From the NCBI GenBank assembly GCA_026826555.1, contig JAKSZT010054304.1, positions 33,517,322-33,581,321 on the forward strand: a stretch of 64,000 nucleotides of DNA, read 5' to 3'. Made by a program: the position numbers and the translations under genes. Positions 21,547-32,355 of this stretch are shown one piece after another (the first letter of the stretch is position 1; each line of letters opens with the position of its first letter). Below the pieces are notes generated by a model, which did no database searches, was not told the DNA's origin, and saw nothing but the letters and a program-made list of their open reading frames with translations. The DNA comes from Tolypeutes matacus. Its lineage: Eukaryota; Chordata; Mammalia; Cingulata; Chlamyphoridae.

Positions 21547-24500
21547 ATGGTTCATGTAAGAAATTCCTTGAGAATCATAACACTGAATGTTAATGTATTA
21601 AACTCACCAGTCAAGAGGCACGGATTGGCAGAATGGATAAGGAAATATGACTCATCTATATGTTGCCTACAAGAAACCCACCTTAGACCCAGGGATTCAA
21701 GGAGGCTGAAAGTGAATGGCTGGAAAACAATTTTACAAGCAAACAACAACCAAGACTGCAGGAGAAGCTTTACTAGTATTGGACAAAATAGACTTTAAAT
21801 GCAAAACTATTGTAAGAGATAAAGATGGACACTATACATTAGTAAAAGGGATAATCTTTCAAGAAGAAAGAACAATCATAAACATTTATGCACTTAATCA
21901 GGGCGCCTCAAAATACATGAGGCAAATACTGGAAAGACTAGGTGGAGACATAAATGCCACAACAATTATAGTGTGGGACTTTAATACACCATTATCACCG
22001 TAAGACAGAACATCTCAACAGAGAATCAATAAAGAAACAAAGACTCTGAATATTACATTAGAGGATCTGGTACACCCAAATACAGCAGGATATACATTCT
22101 TCTCAAGTGCACATGGATCATACTCCAAGACAGACCACATGCTAGGCTACAGAACAACTCTCAATGAATTCAGAAAGATTGAGATTATACAAAGTTATTT
22201 CTCTGACCACAATGGAATGAAATTGGAAATCACTAAGGACCAGAGAACCAGATTAGGCCCAAAGATAAGGAAATTGAACAACACACTCTTCGACAAACAG
22301 TGGGTCAAGGAGGAAATCTCAAAAGAAATCAGTAACTACCTTGAAACTAATGAAAATGACAACACAACATATCAAAACCTATAGGATGCAACCAAAGTTG
22401 TACTGAGAGGGAAATTTATAGCCTTAAATGCATATATCAAAAAAGAAGAAAGAGCTAAAATTGAAGGCTGAATTGCACACCTGGGGGAATTGGAAAAACA
22501 ACAACAAACTAACCCCAAGGAAGTAGAAAGAAGGAAATAACAAAAATTAGAGCAGAAGTAAATGAAATAGAAAATAAGAAAGCACTAGAAAAAAAGTAAC
22601 AAAACCAAAAGCTGGTTCTTTGAGAAGATAAATAAAATTGACAAACCCTTATCCAGACTAACAAATGAAAAGAGAGAGCAGATGCAAATACACAAAATAA
22701 GAAATGAGAAAGGGGATATCACCACTGACTCCACAGAAATAAAGAGTATCATAAGAGTATACTTTGAAAGATTACATGCCAACAAGAATGATAATCTAGA
22801 GGAAATGTACAAATTCCTAGAAACTCACAAGCAGCCTACATTGACAAAAGGAGAAATTGATGAACTCAACAGTCCAATTACAAGTAAAGAGATAGACTCA
22901 GTCATCAAAAACTTCCCAACTAAGAAGAGCCCAGGACCAGATGGCTTCACAGGTGAATTCTGCCAAACATTCCAGAAAGAGCTAACACCAATCCACTTAA
23001 GCTCTTCCAAAAAATAGAAGTAGAAGGAACATTGCCAAACTCATTCTATGATGCCAACATTACCCTAATATCAAAGCCAAACAAAGATGCCACAAGAAAG
23101 GAAAATTACAGACCAATCTCTCTAATGAACCTAGATGCTAAAATCCTCAACAAAATACTTGCTAATCTCATTCAACAACATATCAAATGAATTATACATC
23201 ATGACCAAATGGGTTTCATTCCGGGTATGCAAGGATGGTTCAATATAAGAAGATCAATCAATGTAATACACCACTTAAACAGATTGAAAAAAAAATCACA
23301 TGATCATCTCTATAGATGTAGAAAAAGCACTTGACAAAATACAACACTTTTTCCTGATAAAAACACTGCAAAAGATAGGAATAGAAGGAAACTTTCTGAT
23401 TATGATAAAGGACATATATGAAAAACCCACAGCTAACATCATCTGCAATGGTGAAATCCTAAAAGTTTTCCCTCTAAGATCAGGAACAAGACAAGGATGC
23501 CCACTATCACCACTCTATTTAACTTGTCTTAGAAGTATTTGCTCGAGCACTGAGGCAAGAAAAAGATATAAAGGGCATCCAAATTGGAAAGGAAGAAGTA
23601 AAAATTTCACTATATGCAGATGACATGATCCTATACAAGAAAGCCCTGAGAAATCTACAACAAAGCTTCTAGAACTTATAAAGGAGTTCAGTAAAGTCGC
23701 AGGCTATAAAATCAATGCTCAAAAATAAGTAGCATTTCTGTACACAAATAATGAGCAATCTGAGGAGGAAATCAAGAAAAAAATACCATTTACAATAGTA
23801 ACTAAAAGAATCAAATACCTAGGAATAAATTTAACTAAAGATGTAAAGGACTTATATACAGAAAACTACACAACACTATTAAAGGTAATCAAAGAAGACT
23901 TAAATAAATGGAAGAATATTCCCTGTTCATGTCTAGACATCATCTAGACATCTATCCTACCCAAGCTAATCTACAGATTTAATGCAATCCCAATAAAAAT
24001 CAACACTGTATTTTTCAATGTATTGGAAAATTAACTACAAAAATTTATTTGGAAGGGTAAGAGGCCCCAAATCACCAAAGACATATTGAAAAAGAAAAAT
24101 TAAGTTGGAGGTATCACACTACCTGACTTTAAAACATACTGCACAGCTACCGTGGTCAAGGAAGGATAGGCATATTAATCAATGGAACCGAATTGAGAGT
24201 TCAGATACAGATTCTCGCATATACAGTCATCTGATGTTCAATAAGGCCACCAAGCCCACTCATTTGGGAGAGAATGGCCTCTTCAACAAATGGTGCTTGA
24301 AGAACTGGATATCCATATCCAAAAGAATGAGAGAGGAACACCTTCTCACACCTTACACAAAAATCAACTCAAGATGGATCAAAGATCTAAATATAAGAGT
24401 CAAGGTCATAAAGGACCTTGAAAGATAATGTAGGGAAGCATCTCCAGGACCTTGTAACAGGAATTGATTTCATGAACTTCACACACAAAGCACAAGCAGC

Positions 24501-25181
24501 AAAAGAAAAAATAGATAAATGGGATCTTCTCAAAATCAAAAACTTCTGCACCTCACAGGACATTAAAAGGCAGCCTACCCAATGGGAGAAAATATTTGGC
24601 AACCATATATCTGATATGAGCCTAATATTCTGCATATATAAAGAAATCCTACACCTCAAAATAAAAAGACAACAACCCATTTAAAAAATGGGCAAGTGAC
24701 CTGAAATGACACTTCTCCAAGAAAGAAATACAAATGGCTAAAAAGCACATGAAAAGATGCCCAACATCACTAGCTATTAAGGAAATGCAAATCAAAACTA
24801 CTATGGTATACCATCTTACACCCATTAGAATGGCAGCTATTAAAAAAAACAGCAGACTATAAGTGTTGAAGATGATGTGGAGGAATGGGAACCCTCATCC
24901 ACTGCTGATGTAATTGTAGAATGGTCCAGCCAGTATGGAGGACAGTTTGGCAGTTCCTCAAAAAGCTAACTATAGAACTTCCATATGATCTAGCAATTCC
25001 ACTGCTGGGTATATACCCTGTAGAATTGAAAACAAAGACACGAACAGATATATGCACACCAATGTTCATAGTGGCATTGTTCACTATTGCCAAAATTTGG
25101 AATCAACCCAGGTGCCCATCAACAGATGAATGGATAAACAAAATGGGGTACATAATACAATGGAATATTACTCAGCTGTAA
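21547..25181 (+). pseudogene. L1 ORF2 pseudogene, copy D (endonuclease, RT, C-terminal domain)
   Basis: The start is ATG at 21547. The endonuclease shows ITLNVNVLNS (active-site Asn), CCLQETHL (Glu), WDFNTPLS near 21978 (Asp/Asn; human L1 has GDFNTPLS), TDHMLGY near 22130 and SDHNGMKLEI near 22205. The RT shows [12 protein letters not shown] near 22925, [15 protein letters not shown] near 23215, [13 protein letters not shown] near 23308, SGTRQGCPLSPL near 23482 and catalytic YADD at 23613-23624. The C-terminal end reads IAKIWNQPRCPSTDEWINKMGYI and stops at 25179-25181. Frameshifts near 21760, 22000, 22385, 23010 and later make it inactive, but key catalytic residues are mostly still legible. 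Confidence 0.93.
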
Positions 25182-28100
25182 GAAGAAGGAATAAAGTACT
25201 CACACACGGGATAACATGGATTAACCTTGAAGACCTTATGTTCAGTGAAGCAAGCCAGGCATTGAAGGATGAACAGTACATGACCTCACTGATATGAATT
25301 AAAGAAATTGAGCAGTCTCAGAGAGCTATTGTCTGTAAGATAGATTTACAAGAAATAGAAAGAGAAGTGAAGGTTGTGAGTCATCACCCATACGGACATA
25401 ATCTATGGTAAAGTGATAGAGTGTAGCTTCGTATTGAAGGGATAGGGCAGGAGGGTAGTGATATTACTAGGTTGAGTGGTGCAGGGTTGACAGGTGGACA
25501 GATTGGGAAGGGCGAGTTAGAAGGTCCAGGATACTGGGGGGAGGGTTAGGAGAGGAGCCAGGTGAACACTGGGGATTTGTGGGTATGAGGTTGAAAGTAC
25601 AGAGGTGGGAATGCTCTTATGGCAATATGACAAGGAAAGGTCACTGGTTTAGGGTGTTGGTTGGGGGAGCATTAGGGGCAATGCACACTTGGAGCAGGCT
25701 TTTAGGGAGTGTGTGAGTCATCATTCTGTCATAATGTGTTGTATCAGTGGGTGGAGACCCACATAATGAACGAGAAGGAGTTGGACTCCCATCTTTGGGA
25801 GGACCGATTTATTCAGAAATAGACAGGTGGGAGTCTCTCAAGAGTAAGGGCGGTTCCTAATAAAGGAGGACAAACCAGTGTATCAAGACCTCTTGTTGCA
25901 TGTAACTATGACTCTTGTCATCCAACGAGTCAAGCAGGGGGTCATCGTGGGCACTTGGAGGATGGGGTTGCAGGAATAGAATAGATCAAACAGGGGGTAT
26001 TTAGTGGTCAGTGGAAATGTTCTTCATTACCATACAATGATGGACACAGGACATGGTAAATATCAACATTTATAAAAATGTATGATCTAAAATGTAAACC
26101 ATAGTGTAAACCATTGACAATGTTTAGTAGCTATGTTTCACTATTTGTATATCAGTTATAACAATGCTACCATCCACATATAAAAAGGTATTAATATGGG
26201 TAGGAGGAAAGAGGGGCGATATTGGATATATGAGAGTCTCCTGTATTCTCTGTGTGACTGTGCTGTGACCTAAAACTTCTTTGAAAACAAAATGAAAAAT
26301 AGTGAGACACTAGGGAATGAGAGGGGGGAGGTGCCATGGTACAGACTGGACACCAGATATTGCAGTGATGAAAGGTAAAAGACCAAAAAAATTTTTAATT
26401 TTTAATTTTTATATTTTTCATTTTTTAATATCCCAATCTTTTAATTTTATTTTATTTTTAGTTTTTTTTTTAATTTTTATGTATTTTATCTTGTACATTT
26501 AAACTTATCATTGTTATTTCATTTTCCTATTAAATGTATTCAGCTATTGTAATGACTTCATCTTTGAAGAAGCTTTGGATCACAGAAGGGTTAAACTGGG
26601 GTGGGGGAGGATCGTTGGTGTGGGATGCCAGGGATGGGGGATTCATGAGAGGAAGTTCACCTGAGCATAAATAAAAGGTATATAAAAATGTTCAAATGTT
26701 CATGGGGCATTGTCACAGTGGGTGGAGAATCACTCAATAAATGAGAGAATACTGAATTCCCATCCTGGAGAGCTCTGCCACATTCTCTAAGGGAGCAGTA
26801 ACAGTCCCCCAAGTGGAGGGGCAGTGACTGGTGAAGGAGGATTATCCACTGATGGGCCCTTGATACTGATGACTAGCCTTATAAGTCTTAGCTCTTGACA
26901 TTTAAACTTAGCCTATTGTTATGGGGTGCCTAAAGGTTGCCTCCTGAGAGCCTCCATGTTACTCAAAGGTGGCCTCTCTCTAAGCCAAACTCAGCATATG
27001 AATGCATTACCTTCCTCCCAGCATGGGACATGACTCCCAGGGATGAGCCTCCCTGGCACTGAGGGATTGCTACCAAGTGCCAACTGGCAATGCGACTGGA
27101 AAAAGATCTTGAATAAAAGGGGGGAAATTTAAAGACAAATGAGTTTATATGGCTAAGAGACTTCAAAATGAGTTGGGAGGTCATCCCAGAGGTAACGCTT
27201 ACACACATCTCAGTAGGATCTCATAGAACTCCAAGGTGGATATCACCCCAAATAATGGGGTTGCTGAGGGCTCTGGAGACACCCAGGTACTATGTCAGGG
27301 CAGATAGCGCCAGAATTTGGTGTCTTGCCAGTGGGCCCTACTTTGGAGTTTGTGCTCCTGAAAGTGACAGAGTTGGACTCAACTATTTCTTCCCTGCACA
27401 TGGCTCATCTGTCCCTTCTATTCAAACCTATACTTGGTGCTGGAGTTTGTAGGTGTATGTCCAGAGACTTGAGTCTTTGGGCTGTCCATGTGCCAGCTGG
27501 GCCCAGAACCTCGGTGGAGCAGCAGCTCCTACTGTACAGCTCATTGGCCTCACCCAGGTCAACTGCTGGGGAGATGATGATGGACAACGGCCATCCCAGG
27601 GAATGGAGAGAGTCTGCAGGTGCAGGCAGGATAATTTCATCCATCTTCCCAATGGGATATAAACCCCCTCTCAGTTGGAAGTGGAGTGGACATCACCATC
27701 CCAGACTCCTCAGCATGGGGGTAAGAGCTATGGAGTAGAGTGGACTTACTGGTATTCTGCTATAGAAATATTATGATTCAATCAATGGAAGAAATTACAA
27801 CATTGATGTGGAGCCAGTGGCCACTGGAGGCTCTGGAGGCAGGGAGAGGGAAAAGCAGTTGTAATACAGGGGCTTTTTCAGGACTTGGGAATTGTCCTGG
27901 GTGACATTGCAATGACAGGTATAGACCATTTTATATCATCATATAACATGCAGAACTGTGTGGGAGAGAGTGTAGACTACAATGGGAACTATGGTCCATG
28001 CTTAATGGCAAAACCCCAGGATGTGTTTATCAATTGCAATTAATGTGCCACATTAATGAAGGATGTTCATGTGGGAGGTTGTGGGAGGTGTGGGAGGTGG

Positions 28101-28185
28101 GGCATATGGGAATCCCTATATTTTTTGTGCAACATTTATGTAATCTAAGTGTCTTTTTTTTTTTAATTTTTTTTTTAATTTTTAA
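25182..28185 (+). other. L1 copy D 3'UTR, about 3 kb
   Basis: Non-coding in the sense direction: G-rich 25400-25760, an A/T-only stretch near 26385-26500, then about 1.6 kb of moderate GC ending in a T/A-rich tail. The part from about 26255 to the end is present again, rearranged, at 41011-42914, with its own TSD, so at least 1.9 kb of this 3' sequence moves with the element. The ORFs within it are short and in mixed frames. The long length could be a family trait or an old 3' transduction passed to a lineage. Confidence 0.85.
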
Positions 28186-28195
28186 AAAAAGCATG
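28186..28195 (+). repeat. Target-site duplication of L1 copy D, right
   Basis: AAAAAGCATG, identical to 18436-18445. Directly after it copy C resumes with ATCCAACTATATGATATTTAC. Confidence 0.93.
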
Positions 28196-30622
28196 ATCCA
28201 ACTATATGATATTTACAAGAGAGTTACTTTACCCAAAGATATAAGTAGGTTGAAAATAAAGTGATAGAAAAATATAACCCATGCAAATAATAACCAACAG
28301 AGAGCTGAGATAGCTATAATATTATTGAACAAAATATACTTTAAGGCAAAAGCTACTATTAGAAACAAAAAAGCACACTATATATTAATAAAAGGGACAA
28401 TCCACCAAAAAGAAATAATTGTAAATATTAATGCACCTAATCATGGGTGCCCCAAAATACATGATGCAAACACTGGCAACACTGAAGGGAGAAATAGACA
28501 CCTCTACAATAATCATTAGAAACTTCAATACACCACTCTCATCAATAGACAGAACATCTAGACAGAATATTGGTAAGGAAACAGAGACTTAAATAATATA
28601 ATAAATGAACTAGATCTAACAGATATATACACAACATTGCACTGCCAAACAGCAGGATATGCATTTTCTCATGTGCCCATGACTTATTCTCCAGCATAGT
28701 CCAAATTGTTGGGTCATAAAAAAAAAAAAAAAAAAAAAAAAAACCTCAATAATTCTAAAGAGAGTGAAATTATTTATATAAAGTATTTTCTCTGACCACA
28801 TTGGAATGAAGATGGAAATCACAAACAGACAGAGACTAGAAACCACAAATATATGAAAGTTAAATAACACACTCTTAAGCAAGCAATGGATCAAAGTAGA
28901 AATTACAAAGGAAATTAGTAAATCTCTTAAGATGAGTGAAAATGAGAACACAACAAATCAAAATTTATGCAATGTAGCAAAGGCAATGCTAAGAGGGAAA
29001 TTTATAGTCCTAAGTGCTTACATGATAAAAGAAAAAAAGAGCTAAAATTAAAGACCTAACTGCATACTTGGAGGAACTAGAAAAAGAACAGAAAACTAAA
29101 CCCAAAACAAGGAGAAAGAAAGAAATAACAAAGATTAGAGAAGACATAAATGAATCAGAGGATAAAGAAAAACAGGGATCAACAAAACCTAAAGTTGGTT
29201 CTTTGAAGAGATCAATATAATTAACAATCTTTTAGCTAGATTAACAATGAAAAAGAGAACACAAATAAATAAAATCAGAAATGAAGTGGGATATTACTAC
29301 TGACCCCACAGAAATAAAAAAGGATCATACGAGAATACTATGAACAACTGTGTGGCAACAAATTAGTTAGCCTATATCAAATGGACCAATTCCTAGAAAC
29401 ATATGAACAACCTACACTGACTCTAAAAAATAGAAGATCCCAGCAGACCAATTATAACTAAAAAGATTGAATCAGTCATCCAAAATCTCCCAACAAAGAA
29501 AAACCCAGAACCAGATGGTTCCACAGTTCAATTCTACCAAACAGTCCAAGGAAAATGAATACCAATCCAGCTCAAACTCTCCCAAAAAAATGAAGAGGAA
29601 GGAACACTCCCTAATTCATTCTATGAAATCAACATCACTCTAATACCAAAGCCAGATAAAGATATTACAAGGAAAGAAAATTACAGACCAATTTCTCTAA
29701 TGAATATAGATGCAAACAAAATACTTGCAACTCAAATTCAATAACACATTAGAAGAATTATACACCATGATCAAGTGGGATTTACCACATGTATGAAAGG
29801 ACGTTTCAAAATAAGAAAATCAATTAATGTAATGCACCATTTTAACAACTCTAAGGGGAAAAAAAAACACATGATCATTTTGACTGATGAAGAAATGGTA
29901 TTTGATAAAATACAGCATCCTTTCTTGATAGAAACACTTCAAAAGATAGGAATAGAAGGAAACATCCCCAACATGATAAAGGGCATATATGAAAAACCCA
30001 CAACTAACATTGTACTCAGTGATGAAAGACTGATAAATAAAAGGCACCTCAACTGGAAAGGAAGAAGTAAAACTTTCCCTATTTGCAGATGACATGATCC
30101 TCTATATAAAAGATCTTGAAAAATCTACAACGAAGCTACTAGATCTAATAAACAAATTCAGAAAAGTAGCAAGGTAGAAGACCAAACATGAGAAAATCAG
30201 TAGTGTTTCTCTATACTAGCAATAAGCAATCTGAGGAGGAAATCAAGAAGAAAAATTCCATTTACAAGAGCAACTAAAAGAATAAAAATACCTAGGAATA
30301 AAATTAACAAAAAAAATGTAAAGGGCATACACAGAATATAACTTTGCTAAAAGAAATCAGAGAAGATCTAAATAAACAGAAAGACATTCCATGCTAATGG
30401 TTTGAATGACTAAATATGGTTAAGTGTCAATTCTACCCCAAATTATCTACAGATTCAATGCAACTCCAAGCAAAATTCCAATAGCCTACTTTGCAGAAAT
30501 AAAAATGCCAATCATCAAAATATTTGAAAGTTTAAGAGGCCCTGAACAGTCAAAAACATCTTAACAAAGAAGAAAGAAATTAGAGGACTCCAACTGCCAG
30601 AACTTTAAACTTATTACAGAAT
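28196..30622 (+). mobile_element. L1 copy C, 3' segment (ORF2 body)
   Basis: Continuation of the older element interrupted by copy D, from the endonuclease domain through the reverse transcriptase to a point just past the KYLGI-type region. It ends abruptly at about 30622 (ACTTTAAACTTATTACA), where the 5'UTR of copy E begins. Copy E itself breaks at the same ORF2 position (34993). No 3'UTR or tail of copy C can be assigned with certainty. Confidence 0.92.
28196..30622 (+). pseudogene. L1 ORF2 pseudogene, copy C body
   Basis: Strongly decayed ORF2: many stops, several frameshifts and a poly-A expansion at about 28718-28743. Legible parts are an endonuclease segment with INAPNHG and the degenerate metal-binding region near 28525, an eroded RT entry near 29500 (NPEPDG in place of SPGPDG), [13 protein letters not shown] near 29680, DKIQHPFLIETLQKIGIEGN near 29905, and an intact FADD at 30082-30093. 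RT block 4 is deleted between about 30025 and 30045. Confidence 0.88.
28718..28743 (+). repeat. Poly-A run (about 26 A) in L1 copy C ORF2
   Basis: Homopolymer expansion inside ORF2 sequence, not flanked by a target-site duplication, so not an element tail. Confidence 0.85.
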
Positions 30623-31317
30623 TCTGGAAAGATGGAGTAGGTAGGCAGGGCTTAATTCTCTCACAAAACAACAGAGGAATGGCAAAAAGCTACTTGAGGG
30701 AGCTGCTTTGGGTATCTGCAGACCAGGAGAATGTTGTGTATCCTCCCAGGAGGACAAGAGACAGAGAGACAAAGAAGTCAAAATGAAAACCATAAGTTAC
30801 TAACTCCCATACCTGGGAATGACAGCCATCCTCCACCCTCAAGGTGAACATCCTGGATTAAACCTGTGGCTCATTGCAGATCACTGAGAGAGGAACAGAT
30901 GTCTTCCTCCCTGGGAAGAGGGAGGGTGTGACGGAGGGTAGAAAGCGGTTTCTCTTCCGTGAATTTGGCCAGCAGATCCTGCATTGAATCTCAGCTCTGA
31001 CCAGACCAGAATCACTGTCAAGTGGAGGTTGAAAGAGACATCTCTATGGAAAGATTCACCAATGAGTGCTATCTGCTGATCAGCCTGGAAACTGCAAGGA
31101 GAAAGACAATTTTTAGGAGTTGCTTGTCCCAGATCCTTGGAAAAAGAGCTGTGCCCCATTAGTGAATCCCTGGCTCTATTCTTATACCTGTAACTTAAAC
31201 TGGGGAATTTCAAAGACTCAGAATAAGTTGAACCCAAAACAAAGAAGAGCCACAAAATAAAATCACTAGGCAAGAGAAAGAAATTAAAAATCGGAGTAAA
31301 TTCACCAACATATTCAG
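30623..31317 (+). promoter_or_regulatory. L1 copy E 5'UTR
   Basis: About 695 bp upstream of ORF1, homologous in part to the copy D 5'UTR (30945 AGCGGTTTCTCTTCCGTGAATTTGG parallels the block near 18770). On the minus strand the frame homologous to the antisense ORF of copies D and F runs from an ATG at 30984 to a stop at 30871 (37 codons: MQDLLAKFTEEKPLSTLR...). A longer 130-codon antisense ORF in another frame (31273-30881) is not shared with the other copies. Confidence 0.7.
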
Positions 31318-32272
31318 ATGCCTAGACATCAGCAAAAAATTGTAAGCCATACTAAGAAACAGGAATATGGTCCAGCCAAAGGAGCAAACGAAAAATCCTG
31401 ATGAGACACAGGATTTAAGACAACTAATCAATGATAATCACACAAATCTCCTAAATCAATTCAAGAAGTTGAAGGAAAATATGACTAAAGAGAAAAAGGC
31501 TATTAAGAAGACAATGGGTAAGAATAAAGAATAATTTGAAAGCCTGCAAAGAAAAGTAACAGAGCTTATGGAATGAAAGACAAAACAGATGGGACTTAAA
31601 ATACATCAGAGGCAGATTTGAATTGAACAAAGGCAGAATTAGTGAATTGGAAGACTGAGCCTCTGAACTTTAAAGGACAGGTGAACAAAGAGAAAAGAAT
31701 GGAAAAATGGAACAAATTCTAATAGAATTGAATGACAATACAAAATGCACAAATATATATGTTATCTTTTATCCCAGAAGGAGAAGAGAATGGAAAAGGG
31801 GCAGAAAGATTATTTGAGGAAGTAAGTATTGAAAACTTCCCATATATATGAAAGACATAAATACCAATATCCAAGAAGGACAATGCACCACAAACAGAAT
31901 AAATCCAAACCGACCTACTCTGAGACAACTAATATTCAGAATAACAAATATCGGAGATAAAGAGAAGATTCTGAAAGCAGAAGAAAAAGGAATGAATCAA
32001 ATACAAGAGACCCTCTAAAAGTCTAAGTGCTGATCTTTCATCAGAAACCATGAAGGCAAAAACAAATTGGTAAAATGTATTTAAGGCATGGAAAGAGAAA
32101 AACTGACAGCCAAAATTTTTTTATCTGGCAAAGCTGTCCTTCAAAAATGAGGGTGAGTTTAACATCTTCACAGACAAAAATTGAGAGAACAGGTTACCAA
32201 AAGACCAGATTTACAAGAGATACTAACCTGAAAGGAAAAAAACAAAGATAAGAGACTTGGAGAAGATGTAGA
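31318..32272 (+). pseudogene. L1 ORF1 pseudogene, copy E
   Basis: Starts at ATG 31318 (MPRHQQKIVSHTKKQE), aligned with copies B and D. The coiled-coil segment follows, then the RRM with a preserved PEGEENGKG loop near 31776, and the C-terminal domain to a TAG near 32270. Frame breaks begin within 25 codons of the start. Confidence 0.82.
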
Positions 32273-32355
32273 AATGAAGTTTATTAGTAAGGAGAACTTA
32301 ACGGGTAAAAAGAAAGACAATAATAGGATATGAAAATGGAAAGCCAAAGCTAAAA

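Larger units (their letters stand above)
18446..28185 (+). mobile_element. Full-length L1 copy D, about 9.7 kb
   Basis: A complete L1 bounded by a 10-bp TSD: 5'UTR (18446-20397), ORF1 (20398-21480), 66-bp spacer, ORF2 (21547-25181), and a 3'UTR of about 3.0 kb ending in a T/A-rich tail at about 28150-28190. At about 9.7 kb it is much longer than the 6-7.5 kb usual for mammalian L1. It sits inside ORF2 of copy C. ORF1 holds a small secondary retro-insertion, and both ORFs contain stops, so it is dead. The 5'UTR is related to that of copy F at the right edge. Confidence 0.93.

Noticed and set aside
27292..27738. 148-codon plus-strand ORF in the L1 3'UTR
   Set aside because: It has no domain, and I did not confirm the same open frame in the second copy of this segment at 41500-42914.
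30881..31273. 130-codon minus-strand ORF in copy E 5'UTR
   Set aside because: Its frame is not the one homologous to the antisense frame of copies D and F, so it looks like a chance ORF in GC-rich sequence.
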